Part shown: positions 1-11,551 of the stretch, one piece after another
Position numbering within the stretch: the stretch's first letter is position 1
Layout: the number at the start of each line of letters is the position of its first letter
From: Icerya purchasi
Taxonomy: Eukaryota > Arthropoda > Insecta > Hemiptera > Monophlebidae
Assembly (NCBI GenBank): GCA_039619475.1
Contig: CM077116.1
Span: 170,951,363-171,015,362 of the forward strand
Direction: 5' to 3'
Length of the DNA stretch: 64,000 bases
Notes under the pieces: generated by a model
The model's database searches: none
What the model was told of the DNA's origin: nothing
What the model saw: only the letters and a program-made list of their open reading frames with translations
Made by a program: the position numbers and the translations under genes

Positions 1-540
1 AAAATCATTCGCTATCGCTAGTACCATCGCGTAAACCTAAACCGCGTTCGAAATAACGTCCTTTGTTCTTGATACATTGGCGCATTCGATGCTGCCACTT
101 CGCAGTTATCGTTTTTCTGAATTCTTCTTCGGCCTTTGCTCTTAAGATGATTCTCGGCCCTCGAGGAAGTGTTTATGCCACCTCAAAATTTTACTCCGGC
201 CTAAAACATCATCTTTAAACACTTCCGTAAATTCTCGGAGAGTTTCCATGCCGGACAAACCACGCCGAACACAATACTTGATCGTGTAACGCTGTCAACA
301 CTCGCGTTACTCATATTCACATACGTAAAAAACCTGTAGGGTTAGCGCGTACACGTCTTCTTTAAACTCGCACTGCGCGACGACTACTGAACGGATTCCG
401 TTACTTCTTGATGCTTTTGTGAGAGAAATGAATGCCTTACACGATGGCATAGGTTCCAAGTCGATTCGATACGCGATGGCGTGACTCCAGCGTTGGTCTC
501 CGTCTTTATGAGCAACCTTTATGTATATATATATATCTAT
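1..540. other. unassigned upstream segment
   Basis: This stretch is visibly richer in G+C and CpG than the AT-rich sequence that follows. I found no open frame of useful length without stops and no recognisable domain on either strand. It could be decayed transposon sequence or non-coding DNA upstream of the exon at 888. It ends at a short (TA)n tract at about 523-536. Confidence 0.3.
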
Positions 541-806
541 AAAAGTAAATTAAATCCCATACTCTTGATAGGGCATCTGGGATTGTGAAGTTAAGGTTCA
601 CAATGAACTAAGCCCAACAGCACTAATGAGAGTAGGGGGGCCAGGTCCTTTCTCTCGGCCGCCTTTACTTTCCCAGATTTCTCTGGTACCCATTTTAGGC
701 TGGGTAAACCTGGGAGCGATTCGGATCTGGAACGAGACAAGTCTCGAATCCGTGTCCTCTGGTTTAGTAGCCAAGCACCTTAACCACTAGGCTAGCGCGC
801 TACCAT
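541..806 (-). mobile_element. tRNA-derived SINE (family I, copy 1)
   Basis: Read on the minus strand, this begins with a tRNA-like head. An A-box-like TAGCCTAGTGGTTAAG lies at 779-794 and a B-box-like GGATTCGAGAC at 741-751, spaced as in RNA polymerase III internal promoters. The roughly 170-bp body ends in an AT-rich tail. The same head and body recur on the plus strand at 53795-54087, including the segment with CTTAACTTCACAAT and a downstream ATGGGA, so this is a dispersed family rather than a tRNA gene. It lies in the probable intron upstream of the exon at 888. Confidence 0.75.
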
Positions 807-887
807 AATATATAAAAAAAATATATATATACATATATATAATTGAATTCACCGTTAAGTTTTATTTTTTTTTATTTTTCTGCGCAG

Positions 888-1552
888 AAAGCTCAATGAC
901 AACAAATGCAACGACCTTTGCTGGCACCAGCGACAGCATGGCCAACATAGATAACAAATTGGTATCCATTCAATCTTACAATGAATATAAGCCGGAAAAA
1001 CCGTCACTAAGTACTAGTTCGTCCACCGGTAGCTTCCACCGAACGGTAGTGGACGTAGCACACGATGTTGGAGGCGGTTTGCTCGGACTGGGTCGCAGCG
1101 TTGCCGATAAATCGAACATGCAGTCACATAGTATCCTTGCTAACATCGACAACAAACACCTACTTTCATCTTCGTACAATTTAAATCAAAGGCGTAATAG
1201 CAAATCGCTTCCGGCAAGTCCGCTAAGTTCGCCAAATACGTCTCCCAAATTACGCCGCAGGAACCCGTACTTCTCGGATCCATTTAGAAAGTCTAACGAC
1301 AATTTTGGAAAAGCCGGCTGGCTTTTGTCAAATATACTTAGTCAACGGACATCGGTGGAAAACCTGGCCTCCACATCCGGAACCGAAGTAAACAGTAACA
1401 GCGAGCAAGCAACAACTGAATCTCCCGGTCAACGTAGACGTCATCAACACAGTAACAGTAATCATAGAAGTACATGTGAAAGTATCTCGGAAACGTCCAA
1501 GCCAACGTCTGAATTGAGAGAAATGAATTTTTGGTCGCCTACCTCCATGTGA
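888..1552 (+). CDS. terminal coding exon, Ser-rich protein of unknown function (partial)
   Basis: A pyrimidine-rich tract ends in TGCGCAG at 881-887, a good splice acceptor. The reading frame is open from 888 (two bases of a split codon, then Ser-Ser) through Met at 896 to a TGA at 1550-1552, so the Met may be internal and the protein probably starts in an exon to the left. The roughly 218 residues are low-complexity and Ser/Asn/Pro/Arg-rich with no membrane span or signal peptide. Residues about 98-120 carry an RRNSKSLPASPLSSP-type basic/Ser-Pro stretch, typical of kinase and 14-3-3 target regions. An aromatic block GKAGWLLSNILSQR follows at about 138-151, and the tail is FWSPTSM. Base composition and codon variety differ sharply from the flanking AT-rich DNA, which supports real coding. 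I do not recognise the family. It looks like the disordered C-terminus of a larger signalling or scaffold protein. Confidence 0.72.
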
Positions 1553-4030
1553 ATATTCGTTTGTTTTTTTTTTTCGTTTTTTTTTCTTTTTTTTTGCACG
1601 AACCTCGCTTCCATATCATTTTTTTTTTTTATTATTATCATTACGATTAGCGCTATTATTTGTTACTGTTCACACGCAGCCCTCATAATTATTTCTCCGT
1701 AGCAACATTTGTTCTTTGAGATGATTGTCGCCCGCAATTAGTTTTTAAAAATTTTAAATATACATACATTTTTAATTTAAATTTAGCATTTTTTGTGAAT
1801 TAATATCGTGCGTACTTTGGAGAGTCTGCGAAATGTTACGACTTTCTTTTTGTCGTCGCCGTATATTTATATTTCTTGATTTTTAATCGAAAGAGAGCGG
1901 AATTTCTGCTTTTAGAATTGCCGCGATAAACGTCCGCTAAGAGGCGTTTCATCTGCTCTGCAAGGACGAAACGCTGTAATCGAGAAATATTTTTTACACT
2001 TTGTGCGAAAATATTCTAAATGATATTATTGCGGGCACATTTTGAACGGTACAGCAGTCGCTACCAATGATAAATATTGTCGTGTTTAATGCGGGAGGAA
2101 ATCATTTTTTTATTACGTGTCTCTTAGTTGGGATAATAACCGATGACGGTCGAAATTGTAACCACGATAACCATTGAGACAGCTAAAGCTGCACGTTTCG
2201 TTAACTAAAAAAATATCATCCGAAGTTTCCAACGTAATTAAAAGATGATATAGGCTCGATCGGCGTTGATTTTTTTTTTTTTTTTTTTACGATTGAAACA
2301 TCGGAAATGCCGAGAATGAAAAATAAAGCTCGCCGTACGTTAAAAAGTTGCGTGATGGTAAATGCGCGCACCCAGGCAAGAAACGTTGCCATAGAAAACA
2401 CGAAAACGATGAATGCGCATGATGATGCGAATGTAACCAGAGTCTGTGTCAGATGTAGGAATCGGCACGCACGTCAACGACGATAAACGCAACAAAAAAC
2501 ATTGAATGTATAAAAGAATTGCGTATTGAGTAAAATGTTCTATATTATCGGGAACAGCAAAAGGATGGTGATCAACAGCTGAACGAAAGAAGAGACAGTT
2601 TATTATTTAACGAAAATTCCGAGGGGAGTGATGAGAAGAAGAGGTACGGAGCGAAGCGGACAAAACAGAGAGAGAAATTAAACGCTGTCAAACGTTCCAT
2701 CCATAATTCTCTAGGGACATTTAAGGGTAATGTTGGGGAAAGCAAAAAAAAAACGATCTAGGTAACTAACAGAGTGTGGATTTCTTTATTAGACTGGAGT
2801 AGGGATCGTTAATAAGGATGAAATTGTTAATGTTGTTAAAATGCTATCGAGGAAAGAACCGTTATTATTGTAATTGGAACGCCCCTAAAGCGGTTTTCGG
2901 GCGTTCCAATCGTCACAAAAATTATGCAAGGATGGGAAACAGCACTGAGAAAACTATCGGAAAGGAAATCTCGGAGATTAAAGTTCACAGGAACGTAGAT
3001 AAAAACAATATTTAAGGTTTTCGGGCCATTAAGGGGAAGAGAAATTTGTATAACATTAAAGAGACCAGGATTGGATGCAAAAGAAAGAGAGACATCACGG
3101 TGTTGAAAATAAACGTTCTTCTTGATAGGGATAGCAGCAGCGCCGCATCCATTATTACGATCTCGACTCTAACGATATTGCAGCCGCGACAGGTAAGTAA
3201 GAAAAAGTCTTCTTGAGCCAAGTTTCTCGGCGAGTGCGGCAACTTGAATTTGTTGAAGATCTAAAAGTTTTTCCAAAAAACTTTTGTTAGCCCGTAAACT
3301 ACAAATATTTCACTGCAGTATATTCAAATTAAAGTAAAACTAAAAATGAGGAGATGAAAATATTGATATATACGATTAACAATTGAATAAAAATACGGTA
3401 CGAGCAGCTAAAATAAAAGTAGAAAACGAGTAAGATAAAAAAAAAAAAAAAAAAAAATGGTCAAAAATGAAGGAAAAACATTGCAAAGTCCAAAGTTTCA
3501 TTTATTAGAGGTTGAAAAATGTAGAGAAAAATGAGTCCAAGGAGATAATCGGACAAGGTAAGTAATGTAAGACAAACTGGAGAAAAAAAAAAGAACAACC
3601 ACCATATTACAGTAGGAGGCAGTGGAAACATAAGAATATAAAAACAATCGAGGATAATAATATAATGGATTGAGACGGAAGGTAGATGAAATACTTTAGG
3701 AAGGGTAAAATAAATGTAATAACAAGAAAAATAAAAAGTGGGGAATATGAGGTGCCGTTGCCAGCGCTAATATTGTACAATGCTCCCGAGTAATTTAGAC
3801 AAAAGTGTGCTTTTACAATTAGGAAAAATGTACTTTCTAGCACTTCAGATAAATTATTACAGGAAGAAAGACAAAAAAAAAAATTGGGTGCGGCTATGCT
3901 AGGGCACAGGGCCGTTGATTTAACGTGAAACGCTTATATCGGTTTAAGTATTTATATAAATTTTTATACATATATTTATAAATGTATATAAATATGTATA
4001 CGTGAATATATATAGATGTAAATATATATA
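1553..4030. other. 3' flank of the Ser-rich gene and intergenic DNA
   Basis: AT-rich sequence with long T and A homopolymers, for example around 1562-1595, 2271-2289 and 3439-3457. An AATAAA at 2322-2327 is one possible poly(A) signal for the gene ending at 1552. A perfect hairpin is listed separately at 2873-2910. The short open frames in this stretch show no coding character. Confidence 0.4.
2873..2910. repeat. 12-bp perfect inverted repeat (hairpin)
   Basis: ATTGGAACGCCC at 2873-2884 is followed, after a 14-nt loop, by its exact reverse complement at 2899-2910. The stem is GC-rich in an AT-rich background, so chance is less likely than for the TA palindromes nearby. No element ends or target duplication are visible around it. 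Confidence 0.6.
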
Positions 4031-4334
4031 CAATGGCGTCGCCCCCCGATGAGCCGGTTGGGGGCAAGATGATAGAAAGATGATATGAATTATAGGAAAA
4101 ATACAATTTATAATTTGTAAAGGCTTCATATTTTATTAAACAATAATAAAATCTTAACTAAAACCCAATTTTTGTGGGTTTCTGGCAAATTGTTCTACTA
4201 CTTTATTATAAAAGTCTTCCAAATTGTCCATAATTACGCGCCTATGAATATTCATCATGGCCAGATGATTAAAAAGTTTCGAGGCAACTGAGGGAGCAGC
4301 TGCCCTCCCCTGCCCTCCCTTGGCGACGCTCTTG
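4031..4334 (-). mobile_element. short hAT transposon derivative (family C, copy 1)
   Basis: A 304-bp element with terminal repeats CAATGGCGTCGCC (left) and, read inward on the minus strand, CAAGAGCGTCGCC (right), matching at 11 of 13 positions. The flanking 8-mers are TATATATA and TATGTATA, which fit an 8-bp hAT-type duplication with one change but sit in a TA tract and so are weak evidence. The minus strand encodes a hAT C-terminal dimerisation-like segment (separate entry). A diverged copy lies at 19208-19475 on the plus strand. Confidence 0.7.
4154..4295 (-). pseudogene. hAT transposase C-terminal (hATC-like) remnant
   Basis: Minus-strand frame ending at the TAA at 4154-4156. The residues SKLFNHLAMMNIHRR (4238-4282), followed by an acidic and aromatic stretch ending KLGFS, match the usual LN.LALMSIHRE pattern at the end of hAT transposases of the zinc-finger MYM/TTF type. 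All catalytic and BED-finger regions are missing. A TTTAATAAAATA just after the stop could have served as the poly(A) signal. The upstream part of the open frame is only TA microsatellite and is not coding. Confidence 0.6.
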
Positions 4335-5859
4335 TATGTATATATATATATATATACATATATAAATATACAGATGTACATAAATATATGCAGTGAAATA
4401 TAATAGTCGTTGCGTTACGGTATTTCGTTTTACTATTTCGTTTGACAAGCGATTTTCAAGACGTTTCACGTCAAAAAAAAAACAACAAAAATCACGTGAA
4501 TATGTAACATTACAATAAACGCGAGGGTATTGCAGCACGACAAGAGTTAATAACTTTGTTGCTAGAAACCAGTCGCTCGATATGTTCAAATGCAGTCGAG
4601 AGAAATCGAGTATAACCGTTTAGCAATAGAGGATGATAATTTTATCCATGCTTTCCAAGAAGGTTACGGAAGAGGACCGGCGTGATGCGAGGGCAAGGAT
4701 TTGAAAGTATCCGCTATGTAAGTTTAAGTAGGAAGATTTGCGCTATTTTACGCTTTGTTGGAAATATATTGATTTGGACAAAAGTTCTGGGTGAAGCGAT
4801 GGGAGCATTACGTTGGTGATCCACGTATAATATACAGGAATCAATATTAGCAATGTTGCTCGAATTATCGTTGGATGGTTCCTTTTTATGACCAGCAGGC
4901 GAACGAGGAATCATTGTAGAATGAGATCACTAGGCTCAAATACGGGAAGAAGAAGAAAAAAGTATAAAGGAAGATTAAAACCAAACTAAGCGATGAATAC
5001 TAATTTACTCACAGAAAATAAATGTAACGGCGTTAGTCCGGTAAAATTTATCTAACAACAGAGATGCTTATCAGTAAAAGGAAATAATGAGAGATAATAA
5101 ACGCAACGAACTCGCCGAATAGAACGATGAAATGGCACAACACTGCAATTGAACGATTCGATTATGGACGATTGATGATGTTTTAGACATAATCGCAGCA
5201 AAGAAAAAAGTTGATTAACTTACGCGCAATTTAAAATTTAATATAGAAGATGTATAATATTTACTAATAGTAACAAAAATCCGTAAAAAACTCGATGTTT
5301 TCCTAATGTTACATCGGCCAGTTTTAATCGAGAGAGGCTTACCGATGTAAAAATCAGACGAATAGTAGGATACGCTGTGAATGAGCTTTTAACAATTAAA
5401 CATAACACACATAGTAGTGCTCGAAACCACTGTTTCGATACCGGCTCGAATCAGTGCGAATCTCTGGCGTGGTCGTTGTCGGTTATTCAGTGAACGTGTT
5501 TCTCACTCTGATTAATTTTCATTAAATCAGATGCAGCGCTTTTGGACGTTCCATAACGTTTATCAATAATTCGAGTACGTGTAATTAAAACGAATAATTA
5601 ACCGAGTCAAGAAATGAGCTCTTACAGTTCGTCCGGTCAAAATCGGTGCAATTAACGTTTCGATTAAGATGCTCACTGTGTCACGATTCTTATCAGTCTC
5701 TACTGTGTAGCGCTTTGACAACCGCATTCCAATATTCCGTCTGAAATACTGAGATATTGCGAATACTTTTTATTTTCTATCGTTATTCTGTTACCTGATG
5801 GTGTAAGCTAATCGACATCGCGGTTGTATTTAGAAATGAAACTGCACGAGTATAGAGTC
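4335..5859. other. intergenic DNA without recognisable genes
   Basis: Begins with a (TA)n tract at about 4335-4360 and continues as mixed AT-rich sequence. The 66-residue minus-strand frame at 4714-4914 has varied codons, but no splice sites, domain or conserved motif that I could identify. No RNA gene or repeat copy was seen. Confidence 0.4.
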
Positions 5860-6573
5860 TGTAATGTGTCCATTACATGGAACCAATAAAAGTATAAGTA
5901 ATGAAATAAATCGAGGACCAAGAAAAAAAGGATCGAGCTGATTCGGTCCCCTCTAGCGGTCACCGGCGGAAAGGCGGGAGAAATGGAGAAAAGACAAAAA
6001 GAAGATTTTTTACGAAAATCAGTTAGATTCTACCTTTGGTCAAGTTAAGGAGTCGTTCTGTAACTTCGCAGAAAGAAAGACTCGCCTTCTCTCAAGCTGG
6101 TCAAACGTTTAACATCAACCTCAGAAAAAACAGTTGTGGTCTTAGAAATTCTGTTCCACGATCTATCGCCGTCCAAAGTATTCAGTTCTCTTACCGGTAG
6201 TAATTCGTAAAATATCGAAAATAGCAAAGCTGAATAACATCGACTCCGATTTTATCTACCAACCGCCAACCTACGGATGTCACCACCGATAATTACGTAG
6301 AATTTTGTTGTTATTAACGTTAATTAATTTTGTACAATATTTCCTCGTTATTTTCATAATTAATTATTGTGTTTTTTTCAGCGGTCGACGACCGGTACCG
6401 AAAGATAGGTGTCAAGTTTAATAAAATACATATTAGTTAAAAATTTAACCGCATAATTTGATAATAACCATAAAACTAAAAAATAAAATCGAAATAAATA
6501 AAATCCACGAGGATAAAGCCCCGTAGATGGCATCCCTGTGGGAATAATCTAGCGAACGGCGAGTACCGTTACA
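5860..6573 (+). repeat. 5' LTR of a decayed LTR retrotransposon
   Basis: The proposed LTR starts TGTAATGTGTCCATTACATG, which contains the inverted repeat TGTAATG/CATTACA, and ends in ACA just before a TGG-containing primer-binding-site-like sequence at about 6574. The first 43 bp recur with one mismatch at 13541-13583, directly after a purine-rich GGGATGCGGGGATA, the position expected for the polypurine tract and 3' LTR. An AATAAA lies near 5884. The right boundary is inferred from the TG...CA rule because the 3' copy is cut short. Confidence 0.55.
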
Positions 6574-6701
6574 TTTGGCATCCCTGGTGGGGAACAATCT
6601 TAGAAAATTGTTCCTTCGTGGAAACGAACCACTAAATAAATTAGAAATAAATTAAGCCAATATTTTATTTTCCCTTTCTAATTAAATAATAACCAATTAA
6701 A

Positions 6702-6944
6702 ATGGATACGTCTGAATTATTATCTTTTTTCAAATCTCAATTTAATGAATTAAAATTAGAATTAAAATCGGAAATAAAATCAGAATTGAACGAAAAATTC
6801 GAGAACATAAATAATAACTTTAATAGTAAGTTAGAAGAATTGAACAATAGTATTAACGATCATATAAATTTAAAATTTGATAGTTTTAAAAAAGAAGCGG
6901 AAGTAGTTGAGATAGAAGAGAAAAAGATCGTTGAGAAGGAGTGA
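6702..6944 (+). pseudogene. gag-like N-terminal fragment
   Basis: An 80-residue frame starting at ATG 6702 and ending in a TGA. It is highly charged (Lys/Glu) with heptad-like spacing of Leu, Ile and Phe, for example LSFFKSQFNELKLELKSEIK, and reads as a coiled coil throughout. The position 130 bp after the primer-binding-like site fits the start of Gag in insect Gypsy-type elements. Downstream the same purine-rich composition continues through several stops and frameshifts to 7745 in three short frames (7101-7295, 7292-7483, 7487-7774), the remains of the rest of gag. No zinc knuckle was found. Confidence 0.45.
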
Positions 6945-7752
6945 AAAACGGACCGCGCCGAGTTAAGGAAACTAGCGAGAGAGGTAGAAAAAGAAAAGGA
7001 ACCAAAAGATAGAAGAAAGGAAAGGGCAATTCAAAGGAAAAAGATTCCGGAGAAGAATTAGTTAAGTAAAGAGCTCGACGTAGAAATCGAGAGAAAAAGA
7101 ATGAATGTGTATACCACATTGGAAAGTGCAAGAAGGCACGAAATAAGAGTTAATAGAAAGACAAAGTTTTCAAAGTTAGAGATCGTAATAAAATTTAAAA
7201 ATTGTAATGGTGTACTAGCCGATAACTTTAACAATAGAAATAAATCGAAATTAAAGGGCGCGAAAGAGCCCCTAAAGAAATCATTAGAAAATTGATTTGT
7301 TATTTCACAAAGAATAGGGGCAAGGCTAAAGTTGAAATTAAATTAAGTACGAAACCTGCTATAACTAATAGAGACATGTTAAGTGCTCCTTTTGGGAGCA
7401 AGAGGAGATTAAAAAATCCCGGTAAGAAAAGAAACCGGAGAGGAACGACAATAGAGACGGAAACAAACGTCGAACAATATTGACGTATGGAGAAATTAAA
7501 AGAGAAATTAGAGGCAAATGCAACCTATAAAAGAGAGTCGGTAAAGCAACCGGAAAAATGTACAAGTAAATTAGCAGAACGACGAAGAAGTAGGGCTAGT
7601 TTAATAAATAAAAAGATAAGAGCCGCAAATAGACAGACAAAGGATATTAAATTGGTACGAGTATTGGGTACCTGGAGTAAATTGAAGACGCAGTTAAAGA
7701 AGAAGAAGAAAGCGTTGAAAGACGGGAATTTAATTATTCATCTCAAAAGAAC

Positions 7753-10700
7753 GGTGAATTCCCATTTCGCCTAAATTTAGGGTCGGGTTACTCAGGTAAT
7801 AAAAATAGGTCAGAGAAACATAGGAATGATTTCGTGTTGGCAACAGTGCGTCATCATTATCGAATTTTAAGCAGACTAAACGCATTATTTTTTTTTCTAT
7901 TTGATTCCACAGTTAATCTTTTCTTTCCAAAAAGCAACAAAAACGTTCATATGAAAATCAGAATTGAAAAAATACCGCTAAAAATGTTTGATGTAAATAT
8001 ACGCGAAACGACGACTCCGATTAATATTTGCGAGTTATTTTATTGGATGTCCAGTGCTGTATAAATCCCACCCGCCTTATCCGTCAGTATATAAAAGCCT
8101 TATTGATATTTAGTGTGACATGAACATTAAGGTTTTCGGAGTTGCAGAAAAAATAATAAAAAAGCTAAATTATAATTAGGCGTAGTTTCGAAGTGGTCGC
8201 GTTTATGTAAGAAAAAAGGAATAAAAATCGAATAGAATTAAAAATAATGACATGACGTCGAATGATTATTACAGCGGTAATTTTATTATTGATTATTAAA
8301 ATTACAATTATAAGTACATATAAAAAGTAAATGTTAAAATTAGGAAAACATAAATAAAGCTCCATTTAGTTCACCCTGCCTTTTTGCCTTTTCGGGTTTT
8401 TTATCAAAATAACTTCTTCCAGCTCAAAGTAGCTCGGTACGCATTTCAAACGCCTATACTGTCAGGAAGTGCTCTATTTCCGCTTCTCGGCCACGCGCAA
8501 CGAAACTAGTTCGCTACCCCTGCGTAGCGGTCAGATCCTTCGATTTTTTAACCAAGAATGCGTCTTTGACAAACAATGCCGCATTTGCCCGCTGCCGAGA
8601 CCTTCCCAGAAATTGAATGATTATTACCAAAATTCTAATATTTTCAATGGTCGTAAGAAATGCCAAACCCATCTCAATATGCGGAAAATCACCGCATACT
8701 GACTGTTCTACGCTATGAGGTCACAATTTGTTCTGGGTTTAGTGTTATGTGTATCGACGTTCTGAAGGAAACTATTCTTCTATCTTGAATATTTAAATTT
8801 TCGCTTGTGAATAAACCAAAAATTTAGAGTCAGGCTAATATAATAATGGATGTATCATTTATAAAAATAAATCGAGCAGGTAAATAATACATATATCTAA
8901 TATTTGTATATTGAAATATTTATTGCAAATTACGTTTTAAATGAAATGGTATTCAATTAGATTTCGGCAACAGAGAATTAAAAAAATATGTCATCCATTA
9001 AAAATTTTTGCTTAATTGCTATAAATTTTTGTTTTGAACGTCAATAAAATATTTGGTTAATTGAATAGCGTCTTTTTATATTCTCTTTCTTTTACCTTTT
9101 TGTAATGTTGAATCGTAATCTTTTGGCAATTTATTGAATTAAGACATTTTAAATAGTAAAATAGAAGGTTTTTTTTCTTTATCTTTTTTTGGATTTACCG
9201 AAAAATAGCGTCTGAATCAGTAAAATGGTCGATCCACATGAATATGAGTTATGCGCGAAAAAACAAAAAAGAAAAAACATATACACGACGAACACATAAC
9301 CTCTTTCTATTCGTAAGTCAAAAAAAATTAAAAATTAAAGACAAGTTTATTGACATAAAAAATTTTAAGTATACTATTAGATTAATATGTCATTTTTGCT
9401 TAATACTAAATTTTACTTTTCGTTTATTAACTTTTTAAATCTAGCTTCTTTTTGATGGGTAATCGTCCGCTGCTGACAAGTCGTAACGCAACAAGGAAAA
9501 AACAAATAAAGAAATGAATACATTTTCTGCCCCTTTCTTAAGATTTAAAAAGAAAATATTCGAAACAAATTTCTGTCCAAAACGAAAAAATTAAGAAAAA
9601 GATAAAAATTATTCTGTTTGTTTTTTGACGAGGAACTTGAATAAAACTAGCATAAATGTGCATTGTTTCCAATTTGTAATAAAGCATTTATCCGTTTACA
9701 GCTCTTTATCCTGGAGTATTTTTCTTTCTTTTTTCCTGCAACTCCGTACACTTTAATTTCTCATGTCACACTAAATATCAATAAGGGGCTTCCTATATAC
9801 TGACTGATAAGGCAGGTGGGATTTATATAGCACTGGACTTCGAATGGAATAACTCGCAAATATTAATCGGAGTGGTCGTTTCGCGTATATTTACATTAAA
9901 CATTTTTAGCGGTATTTTTTCACTTCTGATTTTCATATGAAAAAGGGGCACTGTCCTCCTTACTCTTGTTTCTTCTATTTCCCCAGTGTCCAATCGAATT
10001 AGATTATAATATTTTTCTTTTTTCTTTTATAATCTGTTAAATCTGCCAGATTTTTTTGGCAAATCCAAAAAAAGGCAAAGAAAAAAAACCTTCTATCTTA
10101 CTATTTAAAATGCTTCATTCAATAAATTGCCAAAAGATTACGATTTAACATTACAAAAAGGAAAAAGAAAGAGAATATAAAAAGATGCTATTCAATTAAC
10201 CAAATATTTTATCATACACTTTTGACGTACAAAATAAAAATGTATAGCAATTAAGCGAAAATAATTTTTTAATGGATGATAATTTTTTTTATTCTCTGTT
10301 GTCAAAATCTAATTGAATACCATTTCATTTAAAGCGTAATTTGCAATAAATATTTCAATATACAAATATTAGATATATATATATATATATATATTATTTA
10401 CCTGCTCGATTTGTTTTTATAAATGATATACCCATTGCTATATTAGCCTGACTTTAAATTTTTGGTTTATTCACAAGCGAAAATTTAAATATTCAAGATA
10501 GAAGAATAGTTTCCTTCAGAACGTTGATACACATAACACTCAACCCAGAACAAATTGTGACCTCATAGCGTAAAACAGTCAGTATGCGGTGATTTTCCGC
10601 ATATTCAGATGGATTTGGCATTTCTTACGACCTTTGAAAATATTAAAATTTTGGTAATAATCATTCAATTTCTCGGAAGGTCTCGGCAGCGGGCAAACGT

Positions 10701-11551
10701 GGCATTGTTTGTCAAAGACGCATTCTCGGTTAAAAAATCGAAGGATCTGACCGCTACGCAGGGGTAGCGAACTAGTTTCGTTGTGCGTGGCCGAGAAGCG
10801 GAAATAGAGCACTTCCTGACAGTATAGGCGTTTGAAATGCGTACCGAGCTACGTTGAGCCGGAAGAAGTTATTTTGATAAAAAGCCTAGAAAAGGCAAAA
10901 AGGCAGGGTAAACTAAATGGAGCTTTATTTATGTTTTCTTAATTTTAACATTTACTTTTTGTATGTACTTATAATTGTAATTTTAATAATCAATAATAAA
11001 ATTACCGCTGTAATAATCATTCGATGTCATGTTATTATTGTTAATTCTATTCGATTTTTATTCCTTTTTTCTTACATAAACGCGACCACTTCGAAACTAC
11101 GCCTAATTATAATTTAGCTTTTTTATTATTTTTTCTGCAACACCGAAAACCTTAATGTTCATGTCACACTAAATATCAATAAGGCTTTTATATACTGACT
11201 GATAAGGCGGGTGGGATTTATACAGCACTGGACATCCAATAAAATAACTCGCAAATATTAATCGGAGTGGTCGTTTCGCGTATATTTACATCAAACATTT
11301 TTAGCGGTATTTTTTCACTTCTGATTTTCATATAAACCTTTTTGTTGTATTTCGGAAAGAAAAAAAAACCTTAACAGTGGAATCAAATAGAAAAAAAAAT
11401 GATGCGTTTAGTCTGCTTAAAATTCGATAATGATGACGCGCTGTTGCCAACACGAAATCATTCCTATGTTTGTCTGACCTTTTTTTTATTACCTGAGTAA
11501 ACCGACCCTAAATTTAGGCGAAGTGGGAATTAGGCGAAATGGTACCAGACC
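7753..11551. mobile_element. family A composite inverted-repeat DNA transposon, copy 1
   Basis: Bounded by a perfect 8-bp target duplication, AAAAGAAC, at 7745-7752 and 11552-11559. The left end starts GGTGAATTCCC; the right end read inward starts GGTCTGGTACCATTTCGCC. Subterminal 16-bp units of the form AATTCCCATTTCGCCT repeat near the right end. The left arm (7753 to about 9198) is the reverse complement of the right arm (about 10064-11551), at roughly 90% identity. Between them lie about 0.5 kb of unrelated sequence and a third partial arm copy (about 9730-9945) in right-arm orientation. No transposase is visible. The 8-bp duplication and GG start allow Mutator-like, Merlin or other superfamilies, so I do not assign one. 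Confidence 0.85.
9730..9945 (+). repeat. internal partial arm copy within family A copy 1
   Basis: This block repeats the section of the right arm at about 11130-11336, from the TGTCACACTAAATATCAATA motif through CTTCTGATTTTCATAT, in the same orientation but with more differences. It stops exactly where the segment shared with the second family A element (AAGGGGCACTGTCC) begins at about 9945. It marks an internal junction made by recombination or template switching. Confidence 0.7.

Noticed and set aside
4714..4914. 66-codon minus-strand frame as an exon
   Set aside because: No acceptor or donor in a suitable position and no recognisable domain.
8469..8702. 77-codon frame conserved in three family A arms (8469-8702, 10579-10812, 23040-23273)
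   Set aside because: It opens with GTG, and of about nine differences between the left arm and the right arms roughly eight change the amino acid. That is what neutral drift predicts, so this is not a protein under selection.
10917..11117. 66-codon hydrophobic frame repeated in the family A arms (8165-8365, 10917-11117, 23378-23578)
   Set aside because: Its Ile/Leu/Phe-rich composition follows from AT-rich DNA, and its repetition follows from the repeat arms. It has no start context or domain.
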